Shown here: positions 17,673 to 26,718 of the stretch, one piece after another | How the letters are laid out: each line of letters starts with the position of its first letter | Numbering within the stretch: the first letter of the stretch is position 1 | Notes under the pieces: generated by a model | What the model was told of the DNA's origin: nothing | Seen by the model: only the letters and a program-made list of their open reading frames with translations | The model's database searches: none | Source of the DNA: Bacteroidota bacterium | GTDB lineage: Bacteria; Bacteroidota; Bacteroidia; Chitinophagales; Chitinophagaceae | DNA length: 64,000 nucleotides | Direction of reading: 5' to 3' | Assembly: GCA_018266455.1 (NCBI GenBank) | Contig: JAFEAJ010000036.1 | Location: 1-64,000 of the forward strand | Position numbers and translations under genes: made by a program

Positions 17673-18332
17673 TTATTCTATCAGTTTATTCCTCATTCCA
17701 TACATGATCAGGCCGGCAATTGTTTTTGCTCCTACTTTTGATTTCATGTTCTGCCTTATGGTTTCAATAGTGCGGGGGCTCAAAAAAACTTCTTTTGAAA
17801 TTTCTTCTGTTGTCTTGTCTTCTGCCAACAATCTTAAAATGCGTATTTCTTTCTCAGAAAATTTTATAGGGTTCGGATAAAACTGTCTCACCTGCCTTTT
17901 GGTCTGCAACTTAGACAGCACAGCTTTGTTCACCAGGTCGTTGAAATAAAAATCATCGTTCATACAGGTAAGGATGGCCTGATATATTTCATCCGGATCT
18001 GTTGTTTTGGTCAGGTAAGCATTTGCGCCCATCTCCATCATTTTCGAGATCATTTCATGATCGTCGTACATCGTCAGCACAATTATTTTCAATGCTTCAT
18101 ATTCTTTACGGAGCATGCCAATGGCATTAATGCCATCCACTTCAGGCATCCTGATGTCCATCAAAAGCACATCGGGCTGCTTAAGTTTTATCTTGTGCAT
18201 TAAGTCTTTTCCATCTTCAGCCTCCCACAAAATTTTCAGGTACTCCTTGTTTTTTAAGGCCATCTTGATGCCATCACGAAAAATTTTGTGATCGTCAGCA
18301 ATCGAAATTTTAATTACCAATTCAGTGCTCAT
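17673..18332 (-). CDS. NarL/LuxR-family response regulator
   Basis: This 219-residue protein has a receiver domain (about 5-125) and a LuxR-type helix-turn-helix (about 150-215). The acidic pocket is ADDHKIF at 12-18 and the phospho-acceptor is Asp59 in VLLMDIRMP. The switch Thr/Lys are in IIVLTMYDD and YLTKTTDPDE. The HTH reads FSEKEIRILRLLAEDKTTEE and LSPRTIETIRQNM. Start at 18332 (MSTELVIKIS) fits the family; 50 upstream codons are not receiver-like. It is a close paralogue of the regulator at 20894. It is divergent from the histidine kinase cluster, with 968 bases between, and has no kinase of its own nearby, so it may share that one. Confidence 0.93.
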   Translation of the reverse strand: MSTELVIKISIADDHKIFRDGIKMALKNKEYLKILWEAEDGKDLMHKIKLKQPDVLLMDIRMPEVDGINAIGMLRKEYEALKIIVLTMYDDHEMISKMMEMGANAYLTKTTDPDEIYQAILTCMNDDFYFNDLVNKAVLSKLQTKRQVRQFYPNPIKFSEKEIRILRLLAEDKTTEEISKEVFLSPRTIETIRQNMKSKVGAKTIAGLIMYGMRNKLIE

Positions 18333-19300
18333 ACAGGGCAGGTTTGCTACTATTTTTATGAACGGTTGTTTTAAGGTAAATTTTAATTGTCCAACATGTT
18401 CAATACTTTCAGCTTTTATAAAACCCACACAAACCTTAAGGCCATCATTAGTGAAAATCCCATAATGGCTCGAAAATACCACATCATGACCGTCGGTGTT
18501 TTACATGCAACTGGGTAATTAATGAACAGGGCAAAAAGGGCGGTTATGCTCTTGTTCTCTTGATTTCCCGGTTTTATTTTTGTCTCGAAGTTGATTGATT
18601 AAGGAAAACCTCTGACAACCATCCAATGTCCAGTTACCGTCCAGTAAGTCATTTCAATATCCGTGAAAAATGAGTTCCCGGATCAGTCAACTTCTCTTTC
18701 TTTTAAAAGAACTGCTTTCCATAACGAACCCACAGCCACATTCATTGCGACCAGTGTAGTAAATAGCCTGATTACTGCTTTGCTTGCTGTGCACAAAAGT
18801 AATCTCCGTCTTCTAAAATCTTCATTCAGCCTGCTCTTTTTGATATCCACACTTCCACGCCCAATGTTAAAAAATCAGTTTCCGTATTTCCACTAAGAGG
18901 TTTTTACTTTGTTTACGTTGGTAAAAATACTATTAATATTTAGAATTTATACGCATTTTTATAATTAAAGTTAACATCAAAAATCAAGTAAACATACTAT
19001 TTATTAATGGTTTCAGCAATTTAATTGATTTTTATTAATGCAATGCTCAATTGGCTATTCCTTTTCAGAGCGCCACTTTTAACAGGTAAACTTTTAATGT
19101 TAAACCACCAAAAAACTTACTGGCATGATTAGCAAACAACTTTTATCGGCTAATGGGGTTACTTCCTTACCATGGTGGCAACTCTTCTTTTAATGAATTG
19201 CCTTAAATGCTAAAAGCCTTAAGAAATTAAAATTCTTTAAATTGATAAATACGGTCAACTAATTTTCAAATGCTTTATATTTGATTTATATTTAGCAAAA
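18333..19300. other. 968-base AT-rich intergenic region between divergent signalling genes
   Basis: I see no convincing gene here; a 77-codon frame at 18663 has no family features. The part from about 18900 to 19300 is much richer in A and T than the flanks, as is the gene that follows. A direct repeat GTCCAGT at 18628-18634 and 18639-18645, spaced 11 bases (one helical turn), could be a tandem binding site for a regulator. No clear -33/-7 pair is found for either flanking gene. Confidence 0.45.
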
Positions 19301-19957
19301 TTGTTTATCTTATTTATCATAGGCTTGTTAGCCCAAATTTCACCCATAATTATTTTTTTAATTTTTTTATCAAAACTTAAAAAAATTAAAGAATTATGGG
19401 TGATTTTTATTTATATAATAGCCTCTTTACTCTCAAACCTATTGGTTCAAACATCTAAAAATTCTTCATTTGTCATAAGCGGCTTTGAAATAATCGAGTT
19501 TGTTTTTTTTGCGAGTTTTTTTTATTTCTGTCTCAAAAATGAAAGAGCAAAACTGTCTGTTCTAATTGCATCTATTTTTGCGATTGGTATCAATGTTTTT
19601 CTTTTCTATGCCTTTGAAAAAAATTTTGATTTTTGGAACGCCATACTGACCACATTGCTCATTATTATCTACTCAATTCTGTTTTTTTACGAGCAGGTCA
19701 ATTCGGTTAACAGTTTGATAATATACCAAAATTTTGATTTTTGGGTTGTAACGGGCTGCATATTATACCTGTCAGGTACTTTGTTCCTATTCATGTACAC
19801 CTCGAGCATGACAGATAGAGAACGCAATTCATTGTGGTTTGTCAACTTTGCATTTGAGATCGTAAAGAATATCTGTTTTTCCATTGCATTTCTTTTGGCA
19901 AGAAAACCAAAACAAAATATATTGGCCCCTGAATTTGGCAATACGAATATGACTTGA
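19301..19957 (+). CDS. Seven-helix membrane protein of unknown function, linked to two-component genes (copy 1)
   Basis: The 218-residue product is almost entirely membrane: seven hydrophobic segments near 3-22, 30-50, 58-80, 84-106, 111-133, 145-163 and 174-197. There are no extra domains. Recurring features shared with the protein at 21628 are an acidic residue in helix 3 (SGFEIIEFVFF), an FW-x3-G-x2-Y motif in helix 6 (FWVVTGCILYLSG) and the N-terminal ISP turn. No ATG lies in frame near the start; the TTG at 19301 is the best candidate. It is followed after 48 bases by a histidine kinase with no sensor domain. It may sense a signal in the membrane for that kinase. That role is inference; I know no named family. 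The gene is noticeably AT-rich. Confidence 0.8.
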   Translation: MFILFIIGLLAQISPIIIFLIFLSKLKKIKELWVIFIYIIASLLSNLLVQTSKNSSFVISGFEIIEFVFFASFFYFCLKNERAKLSVLIASIFAIGINVFLFYAFEKNFDFWNAILTTLLIIIYSILFFYEQVNSVNSLIIYQNFDFWVVTGCILYLSGTLFLFMYTSSMTDRERNSLWFVNFAFEIVKNICFSIAFLLARKPKQNILAPEFGNTNMT

Positions 19958-20005
19958 AAGCCGTTTTAGCATCATTGTCGGACCCAAACCCTTGAAGAGA
20001 CGCTC

Positions 20006-20842
20006 ATGACCTTTTTGCAAATTATGGACAGCAGCAGCCACGTACCGATGGTGCTTTTTTTTGGCACCATAGCTATGCTTGCCCTTACCATTGGGCTTAT
20101 TGTGTTCATTATTTTCCATCAGCGCAGGGTGATGCGATACCAGATGCGCTTGCAGAAGATGGAGTACGACCAGCAAAAAATGCTGCTGAACGCTTCCATC
20201 AAACTGCAGGAAGAGGAACGGCAAAGGATAGCCGCAGACCTGCATGACGACGCCGGCCCATTGCTCGCCACTGCACGGCTTTACCTGAACGAAAACCTGG
20301 TAAACCTTGATAAGACCACACAATTACAGAGCATCTACAACGCCAAGCAGATCATTGACGACACCATTCAGCTGATCCGAAACTTGTCCCATAGCCTGAT
20401 GCCGCCCACCCTCAAAAATTTCGGGCTGGAATCGGCAGTAAGCGACCTGTTCCAGAAAATCAGCAGCTCAGGGAGCATGAATGCCAGTGCACGCTTTCAT
20501 GATTACCGTGAGCGTTTGCAGCCTGAAAGTGAACTGATCCTTTTCCGGGTGATCCAGGAACTGGTGAACAACATTTTAAAACACAGCAATGCCAGCTTTA
20601 TTCACTTGACCCAAAATACCAACAATAATAAATTTTTTATTCGGCTGCACCACGATGGTCGAGGACTTACCCAGGCAGATTTTGACAGGCTGAACAAAAG
20701 CTCGGAGGGGCTGGGCCTGAAAAATATCCAAAGCCGGGTGAGGGCGGTGCATGGCAAAATCTTTTTTGAGAAGGACATCTCACAAACTCATTTTAAGGTA
20801 ACCATTGAACTATTGAAAGAGAGTTCCATGGTTGCGCCATAG
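20006..20842 (+). CDS. Histidine kinase (HisKA_3/NarX type) with one membrane helix and no sensor domain
   Basis: This 278-residue kinase has a short N-terminus, one membrane helix (about 14-37), a coiled linker, a HisKA_3 dimerisation domain and a HATPase_c domain. The phosphorylated residue is His80 in IAADLHDDAGP. ATP-binding motifs are the N-box ELVNNILKHSNA, DGRGL and GLGLKNIQSRV. There is no periplasmic, PAS or GAF domain, so it must receive its input from a partner. The candidates are the seven-helix proteins on either side. It is probably in one unit with the upstream membrane gene (48 bases) and the response regulator 51 bases downstream. A start at the Met of MDSSSHVP, six codons in, is possible. 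Confidence 0.93.
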   Translation: MTFLQIMDSSSHVPMVLFFGTIAMLALTIGLIVFIIFHQRRVMRYQMRLQKMEYDQQKMLLNASIKLQEEERQRIAADLHDDAGPLLATARLYLNENLVNLDKTTQLQSIYNAKQIIDDTIQLIRNLSHSLMPPTLKNFGLESAVSDLFQKISSSGSMNASARFHDYRERLQPESELILFRVIQELVNNILKHSNASFIHLTQNTNNNKFFIRLHHDGRGLTQADFDRLNKSSEGLGLKNIQSRVRAVHGKIFFEKDISQTHFKVTIELLKESSMVAP

Positions 20843-20893
20843 TGTCGAGTATTTTTACGTATCTTTAGAAAAGATTGCTAAAAAAAGATACCC

Positions 20894-21544
20894 ATGAACG
20901 TTATTAAGGTTGCTATAGCTGATGACCACAAGATTTTCCGCAAAGGGGTAATCCTATCATTGCGGCCTTATAACAATATAAAATTTGTTCAGGAAGCAGA
21001 AAATGGCCAGGAGCTGTTGGACGGGCTAAAGGACTCCGGGCCGGATGTGATATTGATGGATTTGAGAATGCCGCTGAAAGACGGAATAGAAACCACAAAA
21101 CAGGTGGCCAAACAATATCCCAATATCCATATCCTGGCATTGACCATGTACGAAGATGAGCGCTTCGTGAGCCACATGATGGAAATTGGAGCGAACGGCT
21201 ACCTGCTCAAAAGCGCTGATCCTGCAGAAATCAAAAAAGCGATTGTTGAAGTAGCCACTAAAGGTTATTACCTTAATAATTTTGTGAATAGGGTTTTGCT
21301 AAAAAAATCTCATGCCAGGAGCAAAGTAATCCCTAACCTGAATATTGAAGTAACGCTTACTGACCGTGAACGAGATGTGCTAAAGTATATATGCATGGAA
21401 TTCACTGCGCAGGAAATTGCGCAAAAAATGGAAGTGAGCGCCCGGACGGTTGAAGCAATTAAAGACAGGCTGATGGAACGCTTCGGCGCAAAAAATACAG
21501 CAGGCCTTGTTTTTTTTGCTGTAAAGAACAACCTGATAGATTAA
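20894..21544 (+). CDS. NarL/LuxR-family response regulator, partner of the adjacent kinase
   Basis: This 216-residue protein has a receiver domain (4-122) with acidic pocket ADDHKIF at 10-16 and phospho-acceptor Asp56 in VILMDLRMP. A LuxR HTH follows (about 148-212), with LTDRERDVLKYICMEFTAQE and VSARTVEAIKDRL. It starts 51 bases after the histidine kinase and is its obvious partner: NarX-type kinases pair with NarL-type regulators. It shares the same layout and many residues with the regulator at 17673, including ADDHKIFR, LLMDIRMP-like and LTMYDDxxM-like blocks. That suggests duplication of the regulator within this island. Target genes are unknown. Confidence 0.95.
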   Translation: MNVIKVAIADDHKIFRKGVILSLRPYNNIKFVQEAENGQELLDGLKDSGPDVILMDLRMPLKDGIETTKQVAKQYPNIHILALTMYEDERFVSHMMEIGANGYLLKSADPAEIKKAIVEVATKGYYLNNFVNRVLLKKSHARSKVIPNLNIEVTLTDRERDVLKYICMEFTAQEIAQKMEVSARTVEAIKDRLMERFGAKNTAGLVFFAVKNNLID

Positions 21545-21627
21545 TTTGCCCCGAACACAAAAAGCCATTGCAAAACCCAATAATGTCAACTCTGTGAAAA
21601 ACCGGATGAGCCGAAACAAACTGCCCC

Positions 21628-22305
21628 ATGATTAAGACCGGTAATATTTTTTTTGATTTTCTGTCATTCCTGTCACTCATTTCTCCGCTGTTGCCGGCTG
21701 TAGTTATTTTTTTAAAAAAAAGTTACCGTAATGATCCATTAAACTTCCTGATGCTCCTGTGCTTTTTGAGCTTTGTGAGAAACCTTTTATTGCTCATACC
21801 GAACCTCAATGGCGATGCCCAGCACATCATCAAAAATATTTTTTCAGCCACAGAAATTATTCTTCTCGTTATTATTTTCAAAAATAAAATTTTCCAGGAA
21901 AATAAAACCCTGGCCAACATTTTGTTCACCATATTTGTTTCTGTGATCGCTACTGTTTACTTGATAAAGGGATTTGCGGAAAATATGCTTCCTGTTGAAG
22001 CACTTGAAAGCGCTGTGATTATTTTTATTAGCATACTATCCATAGCGAGGCTTGCCGGCCGGGATGATATCCACATTTTTGATGACCCTTTATTCTGGAT
22101 AGCAGTCGGATCTATTTTTTATTTTATTACTGATGTATTAGTGAAATCCCTGGTCAACCTACACGAGAAAAATGCAGAAGCAGAGATTTCCGGAAGCCGG
22201 TTATTGCTTGATATTGCTAATATTTCCAGGTATTTCTTTTACCTGCTTGCCTCGTTCTTTTACAAAGGCGCAGGCGGGGAAAAAAAGGATGATGAGTTCA
22301 ATTGA
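21628..22305 (+). CDS. Seven-helix membrane protein of unknown function, linked to two-component genes (copy 2)
   Basis: The 225-residue product has seven predicted membrane segments, near 9-28, 38-56, 66-88, 94-115, 124-143, 155-176 and 192-212, and a short charged tail (GEKKDDEFN). It resembles the protein at 19301 in length, helix number, an LISP turn in helix 1, a Glu in helix 3 ([12 protein letters not shown]) and the helix-6 motif [12 protein letters not shown]. Overall identity looks low, so they are old paralogues. It starts 83 bases after the response regulator and overlaps the convergent scoB gene by eight bases at its end. A sensory or kinase-modulating role is suggested only by the neighbourhood. 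I do not know an assigned family. Confidence 0.8.
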   Translation: MIKTGNIFFDFLSFLSLISPLLPAVVIFLKKSYRNDPLNFLMLLCFLSFVRNLLLLIPNLNGDAQHIIKNIFSATEIILLVIIFKNKIFQENKTLANILFTIFVSVIATVYLIKGFAENMLPVEALESAVIIFISILSIARLAGRDDIHIFDDPLFWIAVGSIFYFITDVLVKSLVNLHEKNAEAEISGSRLLLDIANISRYFFYLLASFFYKGAGGEKKDDEFN

Positions 22306-22957
22306 TCTGCATATCAGGAATTGTCCCTTCAACCCATAGTTTCCCTTCCGTTTTATTTTTGATCTCTTCAACAGAAACGCCTGGGGCTTTCTCCAGAAGC
22401 CTAAACCCGTTTTCAGCAACCTCCAATACAGCAAGGTCGGTAACGATTTTTTTTACGCAGCGAACACCGGTTAGCGGCAAGCTGCATTTGTGCAGTAATT
22501 TAGGTTCGCCTTTTGAATTGGTATGCTGCATCGCCACAATAATGTTTTTGGCGCTCGCCACAAGATCCATTGCACCGCCCATTCCTTTCACCATCTTTCC
22601 GGGTATTTTCCAATTGGCAATATCGCCCGTTTCAGAAACTTCCATTGCACCGAGCACGGTAAGGTCTACTTTCCCGGCACGGATCATCCCAAAACTTTCA
22701 GAACTGTCAAAAAAAGAGCCGCCGTGCAAAATGGTGACGGTTTCTTTTCCTGCGTTGATAAGGTCCGCATCGATCATTCCTTCTTCAGGATAAGGCCCCA
22801 TGCCCAGCATCCCATTTTCAGATTGTAGCATGATGAATATTCCTTTAGGGATATAATTGGCTACAAGTGTTGGTATGCCAATTCCCAGGTTCACATACAT
22901 GCCATCTTCAAGTTCTTGTGCAATGCGTTTTGCAATACCAAATTTGTCAATTGCCAT
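22298..22957 (-). CDS. scoB: 3-oxoacid CoA-transferase subunit B
   Basis: This is the 219-residue beta subunit of succinyl-CoA:3-oxoacid CoA-transferase, which activates acetoacetate using succinyl-CoA. It carries the catalytic Glu in [12 protein letters not shown] and the family stretch [14 protein letters not shown] near residue 25. Other conserved parts are [15 protein letters not shown] and [10 protein letters not shown]. It lies 74 bases behind the alpha subunit in the same direction. The two form the heteromer. The length is normal and all key motifs are kept. Confidence 0.96.
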   Translation of the reverse strand: MAIDKFGIAKRIAQELEDGMYVNLGIGIPTLVANYIPKGIFIMLQSENGMLGMGPYPEEGMIDADLINAGKETVTILHGGSFFDSSESFGMIRAGKVDLTVLGAMEVSETGDIANWKIPGKMVKGMGGAMDLVASAKNIIVAMQHTNSKGEPKLLHKCSLPLTGVRCVKKIVTDLAVLEVAENGFRLLEKAPGVSVEEIKNKTEGKLWVEGTIPDMQIN

Positions 22958-23031
22958 TACAAAAAAATTATTGTTTACAGATAAGCAATTCAGGGAGGGC
23001 CAGTTGCTCGTGAAATATTTTTTATTTCGGG

Positions 23032-23727
23032 TTACTTTATGCTCACAGTCCTTCTTTCGATTCTTTTTTCATATTGCTCTCCTTCAAAAATCCTGCGCAC
23101 ATAGATCCCAGGAACATGCACTTGATCCGGATCTAATTCGCCAGGCTCCACCAAATGCTCCACTTCCGCGATAGTAATATTGCCGGCTCTTGCCATAGAA
23201 GTTGAAAAATTTCTTGTTGTTTTACGGAAAACAAGGTTGCCGAACCGGTCTCCCTTCCATGCTTTTACCAATGCAAAATCGGCATGAAGCGCATATTCCA
23301 TCAGGTACATCTTACCGTTGAATTGCCTTGTTTCTTTGCCAATGGCCACCTCTGTGCCATAGCCTGCCGGAGTATAAAAAGCAGGTATGCCCATGCCTGC
23401 CATTTGAATGCGCGTAGCCAGCGTGCCCTGAGGCACCAAATCAACTTCCAGTTCGCCACTTAATAATTGCCTTTCAAATTCAGCATTCTCGCCCACGTAA
23501 GAACTGATCATCTTTTTTATCTGGTGGTCTTTCAGCAAAAAACCCAAACCAAAATCATCCACGCCTGCATTATTAGAAATACAGGTCAACTTCTTTACCT
23601 TTTTTTTTCGCAGCGCTGCAATTAAATTTTCGGGAATACCGCAAAGGCCGAACCCTCCTAACATGATGACACAGCCATCGGCAATGTCTTTGATCGCCTC
23701 ATCAGCATTGGCAAATACTTTGTTCAT
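23032..23727 (-). CDS. scoA: 3-oxoacid CoA-transferase subunit A
   Basis: This is the 231-residue alpha subunit of succinyl-CoA:3-oxoacid CoA-transferase. The coenzyme A binding loop is visible as [15 protein letters not shown] (about 22-36), and [12 protein letters not shown] and [12 protein letters not shown] follow as expected. It precedes scoB by 74 bases and follows the DUF4296 gene by only 40, so it may be the tail of a long operon that begins at bamD. Its metabolic role is probably use of ketone bodies or acetoacetate made from leucine or from fatty-acid breakdown. Confidence 0.96.
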   Translation of the reverse strand: MNKVFANADEAIKDIADGCVIMLGGFGLCGIPENLIAALRKKKVKKLTCISNNAGVDDFGLGFLLKDHQIKKMISSYVGENAEFERQLLSGELEVDLVPQGTLATRIQMAGMGIPAFYTPAGYGTEVAIGKETRQFNGKMYLMEYALHADFALVKAWKGDRFGNLVFRKTTRNFSTSMARAGNITIAEVEHLVEPGELDPDQVHVPGIYVRRIFEGEQYEKRIERRTVSIK

Positions 23728-23767
23728 GCATTTCTTTTTCGATTATAAATTTACGCTAAAGAACGTT

Positions 23768-24157
23768 TTACTTGACCGATATGTCTTGTTTTTTCTGGGG
23801 AAGAACCTTGTTTGGCTCGTACACTTCTTTCATTCGGCGGTTGGCCTGCGCGGAAATGGTATCAAGCACAGCTTTGAAAATATCGGGACGGCTGATATAA
23901 AACCGGTAGCTTTTTTGAAACTCATCTTTTGTGGTATGATGAACCCGGAGAACTTCATCATATAGCCTTATGGTTTCAATATCAATATTTTTAGAGGAAT
24001 CTTTTATAAGAAACTGCTTGGAGAACTGATCGGCCTGTATCATGTCCCATAAAATACTCCGCATTTCTTTTTTTGGGATAATGTTTTTTGGCACATTGTC
24101 TCTGTTAGCGCACGATGCAAGAAAAAAAACAAACAAAATATTAAAATTTCTTATCAT
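23768..24157 (-). CDS. DUF4296 lipoprotein
   Basis: This 129-residue protein has a lipoprotein signal peptide with lipobox FLASC, placing the acylated Cys near residue 16. The remainder is a DUF4296 domain: a proline near the start (NIIPKKEMRSILWDM), then helices with conserved hydrophobics, and the F-x-K-S-Y-x-F-Y motif in DEFQKSYRFYIS. The family is confined to Bacteroidota and has no known biochemical role. It overlaps the DUF4835 gene by four bases (ATGA), so the two are translationally coupled. Probably periplasmic, tethered to the inner or outer membrane. Confidence 0.85.
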   Translation of the reverse strand: MIRNFNILFVFFLASCANRDNVPKNIIPKKEMRSILWDMIQADQFSKQFLIKDSSKNIDIETIRLYDEVLRVHHTTKDEFQKSYRFYISRPDIFKAVLDTISAQANRRMKEVYEPNKVLPQKKQDISVK

Positions 24158-25077
24158 TGAAGGTCTTGCTTGTATAAGTTGGCATCGCTGACATCCAGTT
24201 TTGTGAGCAAATCCAGTGCCCTGCTTTTATCATCTGGGCCAGCTTTCCTGAAAGCCTTTGATATTTCATTGGCCTTGCCCTGGAAAAAAAATTGAAGTAT
24301 CATAGTGTTCGGGTTTTCCGAATTGACGGTATTCAACTGGTTGAGGGCATTCAATATCCCGTTCCTCGCATCATTTTCTTTATCATATATCTGATCCAGG
24401 CCTTTTCTGTAATAATTATAAAACGCATCGTGCACAAGCGCATACTTGCTGTTCGTCAGGTTTTCTATCAGCCAATAACGGTTACGGTTACCGTCAAATG
24501 CCTTCCAGCCTTTGATGTTGTTGCTTTCGGGAGCATTGTTCACAATATTCTGTGCTTTTTGAAAATAAGGGTCGCCTCCACGAAGCCCGAAAGAATCGAA
24601 ATCAAGCCCGATAATAATATATGCATAGTAAGCAAAGACTGCGCTCAAATTAGCTTCAAAAGGCTCAGAACCCTGCACGCGGCTTTCGTTGAATTCTATA
24701 GGCTGGTACTCCACATATCTGAATGCTACATCAATATCATTATAATTTATCAATGCGCTTTGATAAGAAGCATTATATACCGGCCTGGCCGCCTGAACAG
24801 TCAATGATGCATGAAACCCATTGTTATCAAGCGCCTGGTCAATATTCAATGAAAAGTTGCAAACAATTTTTTCATTTGCCTGGAAATTTTCGTTCGACCA
24901 TTTCCTGGTGTTCATGAAGTTGCTCAACGATGCCTGTAAAGTCTGGAAAATTTTTCGGTCGATAGAAGAAGGCACCCGATTCGCAATCACTGATACCGTG
25001 GCCTGTAGCTCCTGCGCCGTAAGCTGATGTGCATGAAAAATAAAAGCCGGGAACAGAATAAAAACAAGTCTACGCAT
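24154..25077 (-). CDS. DUF4835 exported protein
   Basis: This 307-residue secreted protein has a signal peptide ending LTAQ and a DUF4835 domain over nearly all of it. Recognisable blocks are FQTLQASLSNFMNTRKW near 45-60, SLNIDQ, and FAYYAYIIIGLDFDSFGLRG near 165-185. DUF4835 is a Bacteroidota family repeatedly found right after coaBC; relatives are thought to help outer-membrane or gliding/secretion functions, but that is not proven. The start overlaps the coaBC stop by eight bases, which fixes the start and shows coupling. The end overlaps the DUF4296 gene. Confidence 0.88.
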   Translation of the reverse strand: MRRLVFILFPAFIFHAHQLTAQELQATVSVIANRVPSSIDRKIFQTLQASLSNFMNTRKWSNENFQANEKIVCNFSLNIDQALDNNGFHASLTVQAARPVYNASYQSALINYNDIDVAFRYVEYQPIEFNESRVQGSEPFEANLSAVFAYYAYIIIGLDFDSFGLRGGDPYFQKAQNIVNNAPESNNIKGWKAFDGNRNRYWLIENLTNSKYALVHDAFYNYYRKGLDQIYDKENDARNGILNALNQLNTVNSENPNTMILQFFFQGKANEISKAFRKAGPDDKSRALDLLTKLDVSDANLYKQDLQ

Positions 25078-26263
25078 ACAACATTTTTATTATCCTATCA
25101 ACGATATCTTCAGCAACTTGTTGCTTGGGTTTTCTTTCATAAGATATTTCATTCCCGTTTTTTTCAAAAATAGTAACCTTATTTGTATCGTAGCCAAAGC
25201 CAGCGCCTTCATCATTCATGGAGTTGAGCACGATCATGTCGGCATTTTTATCGTTAAGCTTTTTCAATGCATACTCACGTTCGTTATGGTTTTCGAGCGC
25301 AAACCCAACCAGTAACTGCCCTTTCGTTTTTTTATCGCCCAGCGTTTTAAGGATATCGTCTGTTTTGGCAAGCTCGATGATCAATGAGCCTTCAGTTTTT
25401 TTTATTTTTTCTCTTGATACGCTAACCGGGGCATAATCTGCAACCGCTGCAGACATTACAATAATATCAGAAGACGGAGATTTTTCGAGACAGGCTTCAA
25501 ACATTTCTTTTGAAGTGGTTACATGCTTTATAACTACTCCCGGGATATCTGGTTTTATGGATGAAGGCCCCAATACCAGGCAAACACCTGCCCCGCGTGC
25601 CGCCAGTTCGGCGGCTATTGCCACACCCATTTTCCCTGAGGAGTGGTTGCCTATGAATCGTACGGGATCAATTGGTTCATAAGTTGGCCCTGCTGTTACC
25701 AATGCTTTTTTGCCTTCCAGTTCTTTTTTGCAAAACATTTCATTGATACAGTTTAAGATGGTCTCCGGCTCAGCCATTCTGCCATCGCCATATAAGCCAC
25801 TGGCCAGCTCGCCTTTTTCAACGGGGATTATTTTATTGCCGAATGATTGCAATGTTTCAATGTTGATTTTTGTGGAAGGGTGCTTCCACATATCCTCGTC
25901 CATCGCTGGAGCAAGTACTATTGGGCAGTTTGCAGAAAGATAAACGGCCAGTAACAAGTTATCGCAAATGCCATTGGCCATTTTTGCCATTGTATTGCAA
26001 CTTAGCGGCGCAATAATCATTAGGTCAGCCCACCTGCCCAGCATCACGTGGTTGGCCCATGAGCCTTCTTCGAACAGATCTGTTAATACCTGATTTTTTG
26101 AAAGTGTTGCTAAAGACAATGGAGTGATAAAATCTTTTGCAGAAGCAGTCATGATCACTTTTACTTCTGCTCCCGCTTTAATTAGAAGGCGTACCAACAA
26201 CAAAGATTTGTACGCAGCAATGCTCCCTGTTACCCCTATCAATATTTTTTTTCCATTGAGCAT
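25070..26263 (-). CDS. coaBC: Bifunctional phosphopantothenoylcysteine decarboxylase/phosphopantothenate-cysteine ligase
   Basis: This 397-residue enzyme makes 4'-phosphopantetheine in coenzyme A synthesis. The N-terminal CoaC flavoprotein domain (1 to about 180) shows GVTGSIAAYKSLLLVR, the active-site His in NHVMLGRWADLM, the motif PLSCNTMAKMANGICDNLL, and PAMDEDMW. The C-terminal CoaB domain has TAGPTYEPIDPVRFIGNHSS and the late Lys-containing block VLNSMNDEGAGFG. Both halves look complete. It stands between rpoZ (110 bases upstream) and DUF4835 (overlapping). The same order is common in Bacteroidota. The panB gene at the right edge of the window serves the same pathway but is far away. Confidence 0.97.
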   Translation of the reverse strand: MLNGKKILIGVTGSIAAYKSLLLVRLLIKAGAEVKVIMTASAKDFITPLSLATLSKNQVLTDLFEEGSWANHVMLGRWADLMIIAPLSCNTMAKMANGICDNLLLAVYLSANCPIVLAPAMDEDMWKHPSTKINIETLQSFGNKIIPVEKGELASGLYGDGRMAEPETILNCINEMFCKKELEGKKALVTAGPTYEPIDPVRFIGNHSSGKMGVAIAAELAARGAGVCLVLGPSSIKPDIPGVVIKHVTTSKEMFEACLEKSPSSDIIVMSAAVADYAPVSVSREKIKKTEGSLIIELAKTDDILKTLGDKKTKGQLLVGFALENHNEREYALKKLNDKNADMIVLNSMNDEGAGFGYDTNKVTIFEKNGNEISYERKPKQQVAEDIVDRIIKMLYA

Positions 26264-26373
26264 GGTGCTAAAATTACATTTATTCGAAGAAGTAAGTTCG
26301 CTTTAAAATAAAATGCGACAGTTTAATATACCGCCGCATCGCTAATTTTTTGATTTTTTCCTACCCCCCGTTA

Positions 26374-26718
26374 TTAGCTGAACAAATCATCTTCATTCTT
26401 TCTAAAATACACTTTGTCTTCCATAAACTCCTGGGTTGCCAGCAATGCGGCATTTGGCATTTTTTCATAAGCTTTCGAGATCTCAATCTGCTCTTTATTT
26501 TCATGGATTTCTTCCAGGCTGTCGGTATAGCTGGCAAATTCTTCCAGCTTGTTGTGCAGCTCTTCTTTTAAAGAGATATTGATCTGATTTGCCCGCTTAC
26601 CGATAATTGCAATCGATTCGTACAAGTTCCCTGTTTTAGCCTTTATATCAGTAAGGTTTTTTGTTTCAACAACATTAACTGTGCTGCCTGCGCTAACTTG
26701 CCTTCTTAACCTGCTCAT
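26374..26718 (-). CDS. rpoZ: RNA polymerase omega subunit (Rpb6-like)
   Basis: This 114-residue protein is the Bacteroidota form of the omega subunit. The Rpb6-type core is seen in TGNLYESIAIIGKRANQI (about 29-46), followed by helices and a charged tail. Omega helps assemble and stabilise the beta' subunit. Its start lies inside the last 26 bases of bamD in another frame, so the two are coupled, and coaBC follows. This bamD-rpoZ-coaBC order supports the identity, which from sequence alone would be less certain because the family is divergent. Confidence 0.88.
   Translation of the reverse strand: MSRLRRQVSAGSTVNVVETKNLTDIKAKTGNLYESIAIIGKRANQINISLKEELHNKLEEFASYTDSLEEIHENKEQIEISKAYEKMPNAALLATQEFMEDKVYFRKNEDDLFS

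Noticed and set aside
18663..18896. 77-codon plus-strand frame between signalling genes
   Set aside because: Random-looking composition and no domain or neighbour support.
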